The notes below the pieces were generated by a model. The model was given only the letters and a program-made list of their open reading frames with translations, made no database searches and was not told where the DNA came from. A program made the position numbers and the translations under genes. A DNA stretch of 64,000 nt. Source: Candidatus Aegiribacteria sp. Its GTDB lineage: Bacteria > Fermentibacterota > Fermentibacteria > Fermentibacterales > JCC-6. Of the stretch, positions 33,092-41,988 are shown piece by piece (position 1 is the first letter of the stretch; every line of letters begins with the position of its first letter). The stretch is from assembly GCA_030600545.1 (NCBI GenBank), contig JAUVLV010000006.1, forward strand, positions 1 through 64,000. Direction: 5' to 3'.

Positions 33092-33763
33092 TTAAACACT
33101 CTTCCCTTTCCAGTGTCTGCACGGTTTCACAAGCGGTACAAATCTTACCGGAAGTGATTTCTTCATAATCAGGTTATCGCCATCTCTGGTAACTGATATC
33201 AATCTCTGTTGCCATTCTCCCGAAGGTAAAACCAGTCTGCCACCATCCGGGCTCAGCTGCTTTTCAAGTTCATCGGGTATGCTCACAGGAGCAGCTGATA
33301 CGATTATCCCATCGTATGGAGCTGCGGGACTCCACCCCTGATATCCGTCTGCGTTAATGAACTTGATATCCGCATCGGGAACAACGGCAGGAACAGCCTT
33401 CTTCGCGCTGACGATCAGATCCGGTATAAGCTCAAGTGTTACTACTTCCATACCCATTGAAGCAAGGATGGCTGTCTGGTAACCTGAGCCTGTCCCTATT
33501 TCAAGTATTCTGTCTCCCGGTTCGATCTCAAGCATCTGAATCATGAAAGCAACAATAAAAGGCTGCGATATCGTCTGCCCGAATCCAATGGGATAGGGAT
33601 AGTCGCCGTAAGCGTCAGCAAGCCTTGTACCGGGGGGAACAAATTTTTCTCTTGGTATTTTCATGAAAGCATTGAGAATACGTTCATCGTCAATTCCCGC
33701 ACCTGCAAGGTCTCTTCGAACCATTCTCATTCGGAGAATGGCTGATGATGATTCAGAATTCAA
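33092..33763 (-). CDS. pcm: Protein-L-isoaspartate O-methyltransferase
   Basis: The protein has about 223 aa from the TTG at 33763, which overlaps the rarA stop (TTGA) and follows GGAAGGAGAGAGG. It methylates damaged L-isoaspartyl residues. IPREKFVPPG, AYGDYPYPIGFGQTISQP and the SAM-binding ILEIGTGSGYQTAILA are the family signature. DGIIVSAAPVSIPDEL and LVLPSG follow. It sits between rarA and a kinase-like gene in one operon. Confidence 0.94.
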   Translation of the reverse strand: MNSESSSAILRMRMVRRDLAGAGIDDERILNAFMKIPREKFVPPGTRLADAYGDYPYPIGFGQTISQPFIVAFMIQMLEIEPGDRILEIGTGSGYQTAILASMGMEVVTLELIPDLIVSAKKAVPAVVPDADIKFINADGYQGWSPAAPYDGIIVSAAPVSIPDELEKQLSPDGGRLVLPSGEWQQRLISVTRDGDNLIMKKSLPVRFVPLVKPCRHWKGKSV

Positions 33764-35085
33764 GGATTTCCTCTCTCCTTCCTTGCATTTTCTCTCAGCC
33801 TTTTCCACTCAGCCAGTTTTCTGATCACTGCTGCTTCCCTCCCGGATTCCGAAGGAACGTAATATTCCTCTTCCTTCATCCCATCGGGAAAATTCATGTG
33901 GGTTACAATACCACCCGGCTGTGAATGAGCATACTGGTAATCTCGTCCGTAATCCAGTCTTTTCATAAGTTTCGTTGGCGCGTTCCTGAGATGCAGCGGA
34001 GCTGGAAGACTGCCGCTCTGCGAAGCGGATGAAACGGCTTTCTTCCAGGCAGTGTAGACGGAATTGGATTTGGGCGCCAGGGCAAGGTAACACGCTGCTT
34101 CCGCAAGGGCAAGATCTCCCTCGGGAGAACCCAGAAATCTCCAGGAATCTGTAGCCCTCATCGCGACTGTAAGCGCGGACGGGTCAGCAAGGCCGATGTC
34201 TTCGGTGGCAAATCGTATCATCCTTCGAGCAATGTAAAGAGGGTTCTCACCTGATGTTATCATCCTCGCAAGCCAGTACAGCGAGGCGTCTACATCTCCG
34301 GAACGAAGTGATTTGTGAAGTGCGCTGATAAGGTTGTAATGCTCTTCTCCGGATTTATCATAGCAAAGCGGTGAGGAGAGAATCGCCTTTTCTGTCAGTT
34401 CAACCGTTATTTTCTTCCCGGAAGCCATTCCCGCCAGAAGTTCAAGCATATTCAAAGCCCGTCTGCCGTCTCCATCCGCTGCCGCAGCAATCCTGCTGAG
34501 TACCCCTTCCTGAATACCCCCGGGGTTCATCTCACTGAATACGGTGTGATCGGCAGTCCTCTTCAATATCGATTCAATGTGCGATTCCTCAAGCCTTTTA
34601 AGAACGTAAACCGTACATCTGCTGAGAAGAGGGGCGATTATCTCAAAGGATGGATTCTCCGTAGTAGCACCCGCGAGGGTTACGGTGCCGTTTTCCACAT
34701 GTGGAAGGAAAGCATCCTGCTGAGCTTTGTTGAACCTGTGAATCTCATCTACGAAGAGCAGTGTCTTCATACCATTCCGCCTGAGCCTTGAAGCATCAGC
34801 CACTATGGCTCTTACCTGTTTGACCCCACCGGTAACAGCGCTGAATCGAACGAAATTCTGTTTGGCATACTCAGAAACGAGCAGTATAAGAGTTGTTTTT
34901 CCGGAGCCCGGCGGCCCCCAGAGAATGAACGAGCCAAGAACACCTTCCGTAATAGCCTTCCTGAAAGGCGCGTCTTCCGACAATAGATGATCCTGTCCCG
35001 CCACCTCCTCCAGTTTTCGGGGTCGGAGGAGATCAGCAAGGGGCGGTTTCGGTTCTTTTCCATTGATACTATCAAGCAGGTTCAT
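33760..35085 (-). CDS. rarA: AAA+ ATPase RarA (replication-associated recombination protein A)
   Basis: The 441-aa clamp-loader-like ATPase acts at stalled replication forks. LADLLRPRKLEEVAGQDHLL is the RarA/MgsA start (16-35). Walker A GPPGSGKT lies at 57-64, Walker B LLFVDEIHRFNK near 110, and the sensor region is AGATTENPSFE. The C-terminal MgsA tetramerisation domain has GEDIGLADPSAL-type sequence (ATEDIGLADPSAL), YLALAPKSNSVYTAW and the final YVPSESGRE. It is the first gene of the pcm-rnr-nadE-purH run. Confidence 0.94.
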   Translation of the reverse strand: MNLLDSINGKEPKPPLADLLRPRKLEEVAGQDHLLSEDAPFRKAITEGVLGSFILWGPPGSGKTTLILLVSEYAKQNFVRFSAVTGGVKQVRAIVADASRLRRNGMKTLLFVDEIHRFNKAQQDAFLPHVENGTVTLAGATTENPSFEIIAPLLSRCTVYVLKRLEESHIESILKRTADHTVFSEMNPGGIQEGVLSRIAAAADGDGRRALNMLELLAGMASGKKITVELTEKAILSSPLCYDKSGEEHYNLISALHKSLRSGDVDASLYWLARMITSGENPLYIARRMIRFATEDIGLADPSALTVAMRATDSWRFLGSPEGDLALAEAACYLALAPKSNSVYTAWKKAVSSASQSGSLPAPLHLRNAPTKLMKRLDYGRDYQYAHSQPGGIVTHMNFPDGMKEEEYYVPSESGREAAVIRKLAEWKRLRENARKERGNP

Positions 35086-35135
35086 TTGAATCGAAAATAA
35101 ACTATTAGGAACATGAAAGGAAGGGAAAGATTGAA

Positions 35136-35162
35136 GATGCCCGGCTTTGAAGGCCGGGCATC
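35136..35162 (-). terminator. Terminator hairpin after the lipoprotein gene
   Basis: A perfect 10-bp stem GATGCCCGGC (35136-35145) / GCCGGGCATC (35153-35162) lies 20 bp past the lipoprotein stop. On the - strand it is followed by TTCAATCTTT, a weak U tract. Confidence 0.8.
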
Positions 35163-35181
35163 ATTATAGAAAATATTGTTA

Positions 35182-36198
35182 CTAGTTCAAGCCTCTGCTT
35201 GGGGAGCCACCCATGGCGCCCATCTGCGATTGCATTCCCTGAAGGAACATCATAGCCTGAATTGTCTGTGCTGGTTCACCGGGAAGAAGGTTCTCGGCGC
35301 CGCTGAAACCGTATCCCTTTACCTCAACGAAATGGGTTTCGCCGTCGCTGGATACTTTAGCGTAAGCAATGGGAATAAGTGGAAGCTCTGATGAAAGAAC
35401 AGCTTCTGCTTCGCCTTCAGGATGCACAATGGTGAATTCCATTCCCTGAATTGTACTTCCCGCGACATCAACAGAGGTCTCGTTCATGCTGAACTGCATG
35501 TTATCAAGCTCGTCCATGAATTTATCGAGGTCTTCCTGTCCGCTCTCGGCTTCGAAGCCCTGGGTAAAGCCCTGCTGGAACTGTTCCTTGAATGCAGGAT
35601 CGTCCATCATTTCCTCAAGAAATTCAGGTACACCGGCAAGATCGATGGCCATGACCATTCCCTGCTGATCGTATTTTACTATTCTGATGGCGCCGATCAG
35701 TTCAATTGCCATATCCATGTTCTCTTCGCTGCCGAACATTTCAGCCATGTTGCCTGCATCGGACACATTCTCACGGATATATGCTGCAGGATCGGCCACG
35801 AAAGTACCAAACTGATCTTTGTAATCACCCATGGCATTTTCCATACCTTCAGCATCAACAAGCAACTGTGCTACGAAATCAGTAGTGCTGATCTGCACCC
35901 AGTAGCACTCGGTTCCCTGGTTGGTCTCGGTTCCTACTACAGAGATCGTAAGCGTTTCTCCCAGATCGTCAGCACTGTATTCGATCCACTGTCCGACAGC
36001 CATTTCAGGATTATCCAGATCGAAACCCTCAATTGAGACAACTTCATGATCCCCGTCGTCGCCGTGGGCATCATCACCGTTGCTGTCCGAGACAGTTTCT
36101 CCGTTATCTCCGCCATTACCAGCCTGGTCAGCCTGTTCTCCGCATCCGAAGAATGCAAGACCAATGACCATTACTACTATAAAAAGCAGCTTTGACAT
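35182..36198 (-). CDS. Putative lipoprotein of unknown function
   Basis: The 338-aa product has the signal peptide MSKLLFIVVMVIGLAFFGC with a lipobox Cys at 19. An Asp/Gly-rich low-complexity linker follows (about 20-50). The folded part contains AVGQWIEYSADDLGETLTISVVG and WVQISTTDFVAQ (50-110). A Met-rich region and a C-terminal MQSQMGAMGGSP tail follow. I recognise no domain. The protein is strongly acidic. It forms its own unit, bounded by a terminator. Confidence 0.7.
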   Translation of the reverse strand: MSKLLFIVVMVIGLAFFGCGEQADQAGNGGDNGETVSDSNGDDAHGDDGDHEVVSIEGFDLDNPEMAVGQWIEYSADDLGETLTISVVGTETNQGTECYWVQISTTDFVAQLLVDAEGMENAMGDYKDQFGTFVADPAAYIRENVSDAGNMAEMFGSEENMDMAIELIGAIRIVKYDQQGMVMAIDLAGVPEFLEEMMDDPAFKEQFQQGFTQGFEAESGQEDLDKFMDELDNMQFSMNETSVDVAGSTIQGMEFTIVHPEGEAEAVLSSELPLIPIAYAKVSSDGETHFVEVKGYGFSGAENLLPGEPAQTIQAMMFLQGMQSQMGAMGGSPSRGLN

Positions 36199-36285
36199 GT
36201 TTTTCCTTTCAGTTTGAATTAACAGTTGCGATATTTGTTCTGGTAAGGTGTAACTATGCGAAATTCAATGCATTTAGTCAAATAT

Positions 36286-36825
36286 CTACTCGGAATCAAC
36301 CTCTATGAGTTTCACATAAGAGATTCTATTTTCCATAAGTTTATCCCCACCACCTAGAAATTTCAGATCTACTACGAATGCTGCGCCTGCCACAATACAT
36401 CTGTCCCGGCGAAGCAGTGATACTGCCGCCATGGCCGACCCGCCAGTAGCTATAAGATCGTCTACGATCAGTACTCTGCTTCCGGCTGGAAGCGAATTCT
36501 TATGCATTTCAACAGTATTTGTACCGTACTCAAGGGAATACTCTTCGCTGACAGTATCGCCGGGCAGTTTCCCCGGTTTTCGAATAAGGACAAGCGGTAA
36601 ATCCTGTTTCGCCGCCATGACCGAACCGAATATGAATCCTCTTGATTCTATTGCGGCAATAGCATCGTATTCAAAACCTTCACATGCTTTTTCAAGATGC
36701 TTCACCGTATCATTCAAAGCCCCTGGATGGGTAAGAAGTGTCGTAATATCCTTGAAAATAACTCCCTCAATCGGAAAGTCGGGAATGTTACGAATATGAC
36801 TTTCCAGTTCCTCCAGATTCAGCAT
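36286..36825 (-). CDS. apt: Adenine phosphoribosyltransferase
   Basis: The 179-aa purine-salvage enzyme makes AMP from adenine and PRPP. IRNIPDFPIEGVIFKDIT is the Apt N-terminus. AAIESRGFIFGSVMA, LVLIRKPGKLPG and the PRPP loop VLIVDDLIATGGSA (about 118-131) are all present. The start lies in the end of the LOG-like gene (7-bp overlap). Confidence 0.95.
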   Translation of the reverse strand: MLNLEELESHIRNIPDFPIEGVIFKDITTLLTHPGALNDTVKHLEKACEGFEYDAIAAIESRGFIFGSVMAAKQDLPLVLIRKPGKLPGDTVSEEYSLEYGTNTVEMHKNSLPAGSRVLIVDDLIATGGSAMAAVSLLRRDRCIVAGAAFVVDLKFLGGGDKLMENRISYVKLIEVDSE

Positions 36826-37298
36826 AAATTCCCTCCAGTATTCTCAATAATGAAATCCAGTGCTTCCTCCGGTGAACTTACCGGTACTACTCCATCGATT
36901 CCGGCCCATTTTCCCATAGCGCAGACGGGTTTTCCGGCCTGGAGAGCGTAAGCTATTTCGGACAGTGTCCCATACATCCCGCCTACTGCTGCAACAACTC
37001 TTCCGGAGAGTGCGATTATTCTGTTTCGTGAAGTTCCCATACCTGTTACAATAACGGTCTCCACCCAGCGGTTAGCCTTCTGAGGGTCTGACCCCGGAAG
37101 AATTCCGATACTGTGGCCGCCCTTGAAAGCTACGCCACGACATACTGCTTCCATGATGCCGGTTCCACCGCCGCAAATGACAGTAAAACCGTTATCTGCC
37201 AGCAGCTTACCGAACTTCTCCGCCCAGGAGATCTCCTCATGATCAGCGGAAGCTCCACCGATTACGGATATTAGATTCGTTCTGATATCAGCCATCAA
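36819..37298 (-). CDS. LOG/TIGR00725-family protein (SLOG Rossmann fold)
   Basis: The 159-aa product has ISVIGGASAD and ICGGGTGIMEAVCRGV, the nucleotide-binding GGGTGIM loop of the LOG/MoCo-carrier superfamily. GTSRNRIIALSGRVVAAVGGMYGTLSEIAYAL follows (within 87-120) and lacks the PGGxGTxxE phosphoribohydrolase motif in exact form (GGMYGTLSE instead). It is more like the TIGR00725 nucleotide-binding proteins than a cytokinin-type LOG enzyme. It is cotranscribed with apt, which suggests nucleotide metabolism. Confidence 0.8.
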   Translation of the reverse strand: MMADIRTNLISVIGGASADHEEISWAEKFGKLLADNGFTVICGGGTGIMEAVCRGVAFKGGHSIGILPGSDPQKANRWVETVIVTGMGTSRNRIIALSGRVVAAVGGMYGTLSEIAYALQAGKPVCAMGKWAGIDGVVPVSSPEEALDFIIENTGGNLC

Positions 37299-37321
37299 TC
37301 TACTATCATCGTTAAATGGAA

Positions 37322-37399
<78 letters not shown>

Positions 37400-37458
37400 A
37401 CTACTGTTTCAGCCAAGCAAATTTACTATTTATACTGCTATTACGCAACATCGGAACT

Positions 37459-37980
37459 TCAGCTGGATCCAACCAGAAAACCGATACCTGCCAGAGTACC
37501 GGACATTATCAGAGTAATAATCGCTCCAGCGATTGCTACTCCAAGGGCTATTGCAGGAATTGCAAGCTTTTTAGGAATTCCGAACAGGAACGCGGCCACC
37601 GAACCTGTCCAGGCACCTGTTACCGGTAGAGGTATTGCCACAAATAGAGTCAGGCCGAGAGCTTCGTATTTTTCGATCTTCGTCCCGGCGCGTTTTCTGG
37701 CTTTTTCAAAAAGTACATCGAAAAACCTGTCGAATACTTTCCATCTCCTCAGGAACCTGCTGACCGGCTCCAGGAACCAGAGCAGGAATGGTACCGGCAG
37801 AAGGTTGCCAGCTACCGCAAGAAGGTAGATCTTCCACCATGGCCATGCCCACTGGCTGCTCATAACGGTCCATGCAATGGGAATGCTGCCACGGAGTTCA
37901 GTGAGAGGAAACGCTGAAAGGATCATCATCTGTACTTCCCCGGGAATTCCTCCAAGCCAGTGAAGCAGTGTTTCACCCAT
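37459..37980 (-). CDS. Small multidrug-export-family (COG2426) membrane protein
   Basis: The 173-aa protein has about five membrane segments. MILSAFPLTELRGSIPIAW and the later LFVAIPLPVTGAWTGSVAAFLFG are the two family signatures, including the ELRGxIP motif. Despite the family name, a transport function is weakly supported, and many genomes carry one copy without known substrate. It sits between two proline tRNA genes. Confidence 0.85.
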   Translation of the reverse strand: MGETLLHWLGGIPGEVQMMILSAFPLTELRGSIPIAWTVMSSQWAWPWWKIYLLAVAGNLLPVPFLLWFLEPVSRFLRRWKVFDRFFDVLFEKARKRAGTKIEKYEALGLTLFVAIPLPVTGAWTGSVAAFLFGIPKKLAIPAIALGVAIAGAIITLIMSGTLAGIGFLVGSS

Positions 37981-38018
37981 AGGATCCCTTCATGCATACT
38001 GATTAAATGAATAAAGAA

Positions 38019-38095
38019 TGGTCGGGGCGACTGGATTCGAACCAGCGACCACTTGAACCCCATTCAAGTGCGCTACCGGACTGCGCCACGCCCCG
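38019..38095 (-). tRNA. tRNA-Pro (anticodon GGG)
   Basis: The acceptor stem CGGGGCG/CGCCCCG is identical to that of the other proline tRNA. The anticodon loop ATGGGGT on a CTTGA/TCAAG stem gives anticodon GGG. The T arm is GGTTCGAATCC. CCA is encoded (38021-38019). Confidence 0.97.
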
Positions 38096-38111
38096 ACCGA
38101 AGTGAGCAAAA

Positions 38112-38501
38112 TTACCCTTTATCACTCAGTTTGTCAACTGCCATTGGATCTCTGTCCAGTAAACAAATAATATCAGATATCTCTTTTTTTATGGAGTCGA
38201 TCATCTCAGCCGAAACCGTTGTATCCTCAAGCTTCAGTTCCATCTGCTCGTTCAGGTCGTCCATATCTTCTATCTTCTGCCTTGCTCCGTCAATCGTATA
38301 GCGTTCCTGGTAGAGCAGCCTGCTGATCAGCTTGATCAACCCTATATCTTCCTGCTTGTATACTCTGTTGCCGGACTGGTTCTTGGAAGGTTTCAACATT
38401 GTGAATGCAGTCTCCCAGTACCTCAGCACATGGGGCTTGAGTCCCGTTAGACTGCAAACCTCACTTATGGAATAATAGAGCTTTTCGCTGCTGGAATCCA
38501 A
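38112..38501 (-). CDS. MerR-family transcriptional regulator
   Basis: The 129-aa product has the MerR winged helix-turn-helix at 8-75: YYSISEVCSLTGLKPHVLRYWE, then NQSGNRVYKQEDIGLIKLI (motif given in pieces). A dimerisation helix follows, with no obvious metal or ligand-binding Cys. Such short MerR proteins next to DnaJ-like genes are usually HspR-like or of unknown inducer. It starts a few bases after the DnaJ-TPR gene. Confidence 0.88.
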   Translation of the reverse strand: MDSSSEKLYYSISEVCSLTGLKPHVLRYWETAFTMLKPSKNQSGNRVYKQEDIGLIKLISRLLYQERYTIDGARQKIEDMDDLNEQMELKLEDTTVSAEMIDSIKKEISDIICLLDRDPMAVDKLSDKG

Positions 38502-38506
38502 TTCGG

Positions 38507-39253
38507 TTACTCCTTGCGTTTGAAAGCCTTTGTTACTTTTATCAACAATCTCTGAATGGGTGGTTTTTCAGCATCCTTCAGCTCTTCTATCTTCCTCATC
38601 ATGCGCAGTGCGCCCTCGTGCTCAGCATTCCACGAAAGAGCCTCATGAAGAGCCTTTTCAGCCAGCGCAAGCTGCCCCGCCTGAATGTATATACTGCCCA
38701 GCTTCACGAAGTTATTGAGGGTACTATACTCAACTTTGCAGACCACCTTCATATGGTTTACTGCCTCATGGTACCTTTTTCTTCCAAGGGACGCGGTAGC
38801 AAGAGCTTTACGCAGCTGAGCGTTGTCCGGATGTGTCTTCAGAAATATCTCCAGTATACGAGTGGCCTCCCAGAAGTTGTCTTTCCTGCACAATCCCTCA
38901 GCTTGTCTGATGGTCCGTTTGAGTTTTGCATCAAGACGGCGCATATCCGCCCCGGGTTTGGCTTCGTTCCTGATGATACGGGATTCAGAATCTTTTCCCC
39001 GATCCCCCTTCCGCTGATTAACACCTATGGACTCATCATAATCCGCCCGATTCTCAGGATTTGAAATTACCTGGTAGGCTTCATTTATAGCCATATACCT
39101 TTCGGTAAGCTTACGATCATCTCCTGTTACATCGGGATGGAGTTTCCTGGCAAGGTCATGATAGGCGTCTTCTATCTCATCATGTGAAACCTTGCAGCTA
39201 ACTCCCAGTACTTCGTAGAAAGTCTTTCCCGGATCATCCATTGTGTCAGTCAC
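38507..39253 (-). CDS. DnaJ-domain protein with TPR repeats
   Basis: The 248-aa product starts at a GTG overlapping the M14 peptidase stop (GTGA). A J domain lies at 10-75 (FYEVLGVSCKVSHDEIEDAY, and KLHPDVTG with the HPD triplet that stimulates Hsp70 ATPase). A basic linker follows, then three TPR units (about 115-235: NFWEATRILEIFLKTHPDN, YHEAVNHMKVVCKVE, QLALAEKALHEALSWN). There is no Gly/Phe or zinc region, so it is a specialised J protein rather than DnaJ itself. The adjacent MerR-type gene may regulate it. Confidence 0.88.
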   Translation of the reverse strand: MTDTMDDPGKTFYEVLGVSCKVSHDEIEDAYHDLARKLHPDVTGDDRKLTERYMAINEAYQVISNPENRADYDESIGVNQRKGDRGKDSESRIIRNEAKPGADMRRLDAKLKRTIRQAEGLCRKDNFWEATRILEIFLKTHPDNAQLRKALATASLGRKRYHEAVNHMKVVCKVEYSTLNNFVKLGSIYIQAGQLALAEKALHEALSWNAEHEGALRMMRKIEELKDAEKPPIQRLLIKVTKAFKRKE

Positions 39254-40716
39254 TTCATAACTGTAAATCTCCGGCTGTCGCAGTTTCCTGCGCCATCAGA
39301 GATCCTGGCAGTATACACTCCCGCCGGTATTTCATCGGGAACATCCCAGATCACGCTGCCGGTTCCTGCTGCAAGATCGCTGGCTATAAATGAATGAACT
39401 ATCCTGCCGCTGGTGTCATAAACAACCACGTCAACAACTGATACAGTGGGAGAGGTTATTCTGAAAACAGCGCTTGATACTACAGGGTTCGGGTATACCG
39501 TATCAAGCGAAAGTACTGGTTCAATTTCCACTTCACCCTCTCCGTTTATTCCAACGTAATTCAGGGCGGCAAAACAGAACAGAATGTTCATAGGACGGCA
39601 CTCGTTACATATCCTGACTATTTCCAACGTGTCGTTCTGTGAGCCCCAGAAACCGTTGTCATCAACCTCAGGTGTCATCGGATACATCCTTGCAACGTCT
39701 TCTCCGCAGTAACTCCAGTCGTTCTGTTCTCCGTTCACATTGTAGAGTATTTGCCATGCCGTGCCGTATTCGTAACCGTTCCCTGCCGTCATGATTTCGG
39801 ACCAGCCTACGAACATTTCATTGTCTGGAGCCAGAATATCTTCGTAACCCCACGGATAGAGCAGATAACCGCCATAAGTATGATAATTCATTGCTCCTAT
39901 CGGCTCGATACTGATTATGAAATCTCTCTGAACCTGTGTTTCTGGTTCTGAAAATGCGGAAGTCCCGCGGTAGGTTTGATCGTATGGATATGGGCTTGAT
40001 CCATAATCATCGTAACCCCACATGTATCCCCAGTTCCTGTTCAGATCGACTCCATCACCTCCCGCGCTCCAGTTCATGTTCTTTCTCTGATTCCCACCAT
40101 TAGGCATGTTGAATGCATAACCATCAGGATTTGCGATGGGTACGAAGTAAACTTCTGTATTGTCAAGTATCCATGCGGCCCTTGTGTCACCACCGTCGTA
40201 ATTGCTTGTGAGCCACATGGCGAAATCGATCAGTACCGAGTTGCCACCCGGTTCCCTGGCGTGAATAAGAGAAGAGAAGTAGATGGGTGGTTTGTAACCA
40301 GATGTCGAGCTGGTCATTCTGATCATGTATATATCACGATCCTCATATGACTGTCCGATTGTAGCGGGGGTATCAACAAGGTCGCTGTAATCTTCCGAAA
40401 GACCGCACCAGAAAGCCCAGTTTTCCTCCGGGCTGTAGTAATAACCGCCGTCATTCAAATTTTCCGGAAGCAGCTCTCCCCATTCCTTTGGAAGAACTTC
40501 ATAATTGTGAGAAAGAAGGGCAGCCTGATCTACATCCTTCTCCGGCAGCATGATATCCACATATTCTCCTCTGATATCAACGTTAGCTACATCGTACCCA
40601 TCTTCTATAAGTTTCATCGCAAAACCCCTGGAGACATCGTACAATCTTACCAGTCTGTCCGCCTCAGCGGAAGAAGAAAGAGCTACAATTACGAAAACCA
40701 GAAAGTACTTTTTCAT
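39250..40716 (-). CDS. Secreted M14 zinc carboxypeptidase with C-terminal sorting domain
   Basis: The protein has about 488 aa from the ATG at 40716, which has AAGGAGATTTCA before it. The longer frame adds 44 residues with no signal. MKKYFLVFVIVALSSSAEA is the signal peptide. The M14 catalytic domain (about 95-385) has FSSLIHAREPGGN with the zinc-binding H-x-x-E, PIANPDGYAFN, NRNWGYMWG, MNYHTYGGYLLYPWG with the third zinc His, and a later TPEVDD catalytic-Glu region. The last 80 residues (VYPNPVVSS, VVVYDTSGRIV, PAGVYTARI) are a T9SS-type sorting domain. Confidence 0.9.
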   Translation of the reverse strand: MKKYFLVFVIVALSSSAEADRLVRLYDVSRGFAMKLIEDGYDVANVDIRGEYVDIMLPEKDVDQAALLSHNYEVLPKEWGELLPENLNDGGYYYSPEENWAFWCGLSEDYSDLVDTPATIGQSYEDRDIYMIRMTSSTSGYKPPIYFSSLIHAREPGGNSVLIDFAMWLTSNYDGGDTRAAWILDNTEVYFVPIANPDGYAFNMPNGGNQRKNMNWSAGGDGVDLNRNWGYMWGYDDYGSSPYPYDQTYRGTSAFSEPETQVQRDFIISIEPIGAMNYHTYGGYLLYPWGYEDILAPDNEMFVGWSEIMTAGNGYEYGTAWQILYNVNGEQNDWSYCGEDVARMYPMTPEVDDNGFWGSQNDTLEIVRICNECRPMNILFCFAALNYVGINGEGEVEIEPVLSLDTVYPNPVVSSAVFRITSPTVSVVDVVVYDTSGRIVHSFIASDLAAGTGSVIWDVPDEIPAGVYTARISDGAGNCDSRRFTVMK

Positions 40717-40735
40717 TGAAATCTCCTTGCAAAGA

Positions 40736-40764
40736 TTGACTTCCAACGTTTCAGGGCTTAGAAT
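40736..40764 (+). promoter_or_regulatory. Promoter of rpsT
   Basis: TTGACT (40736-40741, 5/6), a 17-bp spacer and TAGAAT (40759-40764, 5/6) predict a start near 40771 and a leader of about 55 nt before rpsT. Confidence 0.7.
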
Positions 40765-40826
40765 CCTTTCCTGCTGAAACAATGTATTAATTCTAGTATC
40801 ATCTAATTTGTGAAAGGAGTCTCCTC

Positions 40827-41060
40827 TTGGCAAGGAGCAAACAGTCACTCAAACGCCGCAGAACCGATGCAGTCAAGGCAAAAAGGAACCGCAGTAAAAT
40901 GCGTGAGCTCAGAAGCGCCATCAAAAGTGTAAATGAATCTGACACACCTGAAAACAGAGAAAAAGCCCTGCGCAAAGCCCAGAGCCTGATAGACAAAGCA
41001 TCCAAAATTCGTCTTCTTCATCCTAATAAGGCAAGCAGGCTGAAGCATTCCATAATGTAG
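40827..41060 (+). CDS. rpsT: 30S ribosomal protein S20
   Basis: The 77-aa basic helical protein binds 16S rRNA. (M)ARSKQSLKRRRTDAVKAKRN at the start and the IDKASKIRLLHPNKASRLKH block at the end are diagnostic. The TTG start follows AAAGGAG by about ten bases. A non-canonical start is common for rpsT, where it limits translation. Confidence 0.94.
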   Translation: MARSKQSLKRRRTDAVKAKRNRSKMRELRSAIKSVNESDTPENREKALRKAQSLIDKASKIRLLHPNKASRLKHSIM

Positions 41061-41064
41061 CAAT

Positions 41065-41095
41065 ACGGACCCTATTTCGAACTTGAAGGGTCCGT
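41065..41095 (+). terminator. Hairpin terminator after rpsT
   Basis: ACGGACCC (41065-41072) pairs perfectly with GGGTCCGT (41088-41095) just after the rpsT stop. Only a weak T run follows (CTGCTG), so efficiency may depend on Rho or the hairpin may protect the 3' end. Confidence 0.65.
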
Positions 41096-41154
41096 CTGCT
41101 GCACTCCAGGCATCTATCCGAGATAATTCTCCTGTCATCTTCTGGAAATGAATA

Positions 41155-41192
41155 TTGACATTATCCGTTCTTTTGTTAGATTGCTCTAACAG
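41155..41192 (+). promoter_or_regulatory. Promoter and DtxR-type operator of the iron operon
   Basis: TTGACA (41155-41160) and TAGATT (41177-41182) are 16 bp apart. The palindrome TGTTAGA-TTGC-TCTAACA (41174-41191) covers the -10. Its GTTAG...CTAAC halves resemble the DtxR/IdeR box (TTAGGTTAGCCTAACCTAA), so metal-loaded DtxR is likely to block its own promoter. Confidence 0.75.
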
Positions 41193-41208
41193 AAATAGAG
41201 GTGTCTAT

Positions 41209-41988
41209 ATGTCAAATAGTGAAAACGGAATCACAGGATCACTTGAGGATTACCTTGAAACCATATATAGGATTCTCGGAAGAAGCTCCGTCGCCAGGGT
41301 CAGGGATATCGCTGAGGAGATGAAAGTAAGCCCTGCTTCAGTTACACCCGCCATGAAACGCCTGGCAGAAAAAAAACTGATCAAATACTCAAAACGCAAC
41401 TACATTGAATTTACCGAAAAGGGCCTCTTCATAGCGCGCCGCACAATGACCCGTCACAATCTGCTCTCCCGTTTTCTCACGGAAATTCTTGGAATCAACA
41501 AAGAACAGGCCGAGACAGACGCCTGTTCTATGGAACATTTCCTTTCAGAAAATTCGATGGAACGGCTGGCTGCTTTCTTCGAATTTCTTGCGGCCTGCCC
41601 GGATCTGCAGTTCCTGATAGATAATGGATTCAGCAAGTGCCTGGAAGGAGAAACCGAACAGCTTTCCCGGTGTAGATGGTCAATCTGTCCGCTGATGAAT
41701 CACGATCCGGATGATAATGATAAGGGGCTGGAGCTTATACGTCTTATAGATATTGATCCGGGTTCATCCAGAATAATCGCACGTATAAACGCCGATAAGC
41801 AGGTAAGAAAACAACTCATCGATTCAGGCTTCATCCAGGGAGCAAACATTATTCTAAGCCGTCCGGGAAGTAATGATCTGCCATGCATCGTAAAGCTTGA
41901 CGGATACGATCAGGAGCTGCCCCTTGAAATAGCTGAATGTGTTCTTGTACATCCCGAAGGCGAAGGAAAACATGAGTATGAGAAATAG
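41209..41988 (+). CDS. DtxR-family metal-dependent transcriptional repressor
   Basis: The protein has about 259 aa from the ATG at 41209. The winged helix lies at about 8-70 (SLEDYLETIYRIL, VRDIAEEMKVSPASVTPAMKRL). The metal-binding/dimerisation domain is about 75-140 (RRTMTRHNLLSRFLTEILGI, ETDACSMEHFLS, with the H, E and C-M-E-H ligands of the family). The C-terminal SH3/FeoA-like domain is about 180-250. It is the first gene of an operon with FeoA- and FeoB-type genes and very probably senses Fe2+. The next gene starts within its 3' end. Confidence 0.9.
   Translation: MSNSENGITGSLEDYLETIYRILGRSSVARVRDIAEEMKVSPASVTPAMKRLAEKKLIKYSKRNYIEFTEKGLFIARRTMTRHNLLSRFLTEILGINKEQAETDACSMEHFLSENSMERLAAFFEFLAACPDLQFLIDNGFSKCLEGETEQLSRCRWSICPLMNHDPDDNDKGLELIRLIDIDPGSSRIIARINADKQVRKQLIDSGFIQGANIILSRPGSNDLPCIVKLDGYDQELPLEIAECVLVHPEGEGKHEYEK

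Noticed and set aside
35422-36036. 204-aa open frame on the + strand
   Set aside because: It is antisense to the lipoprotein gene, which has a proper signal peptide and terminator.
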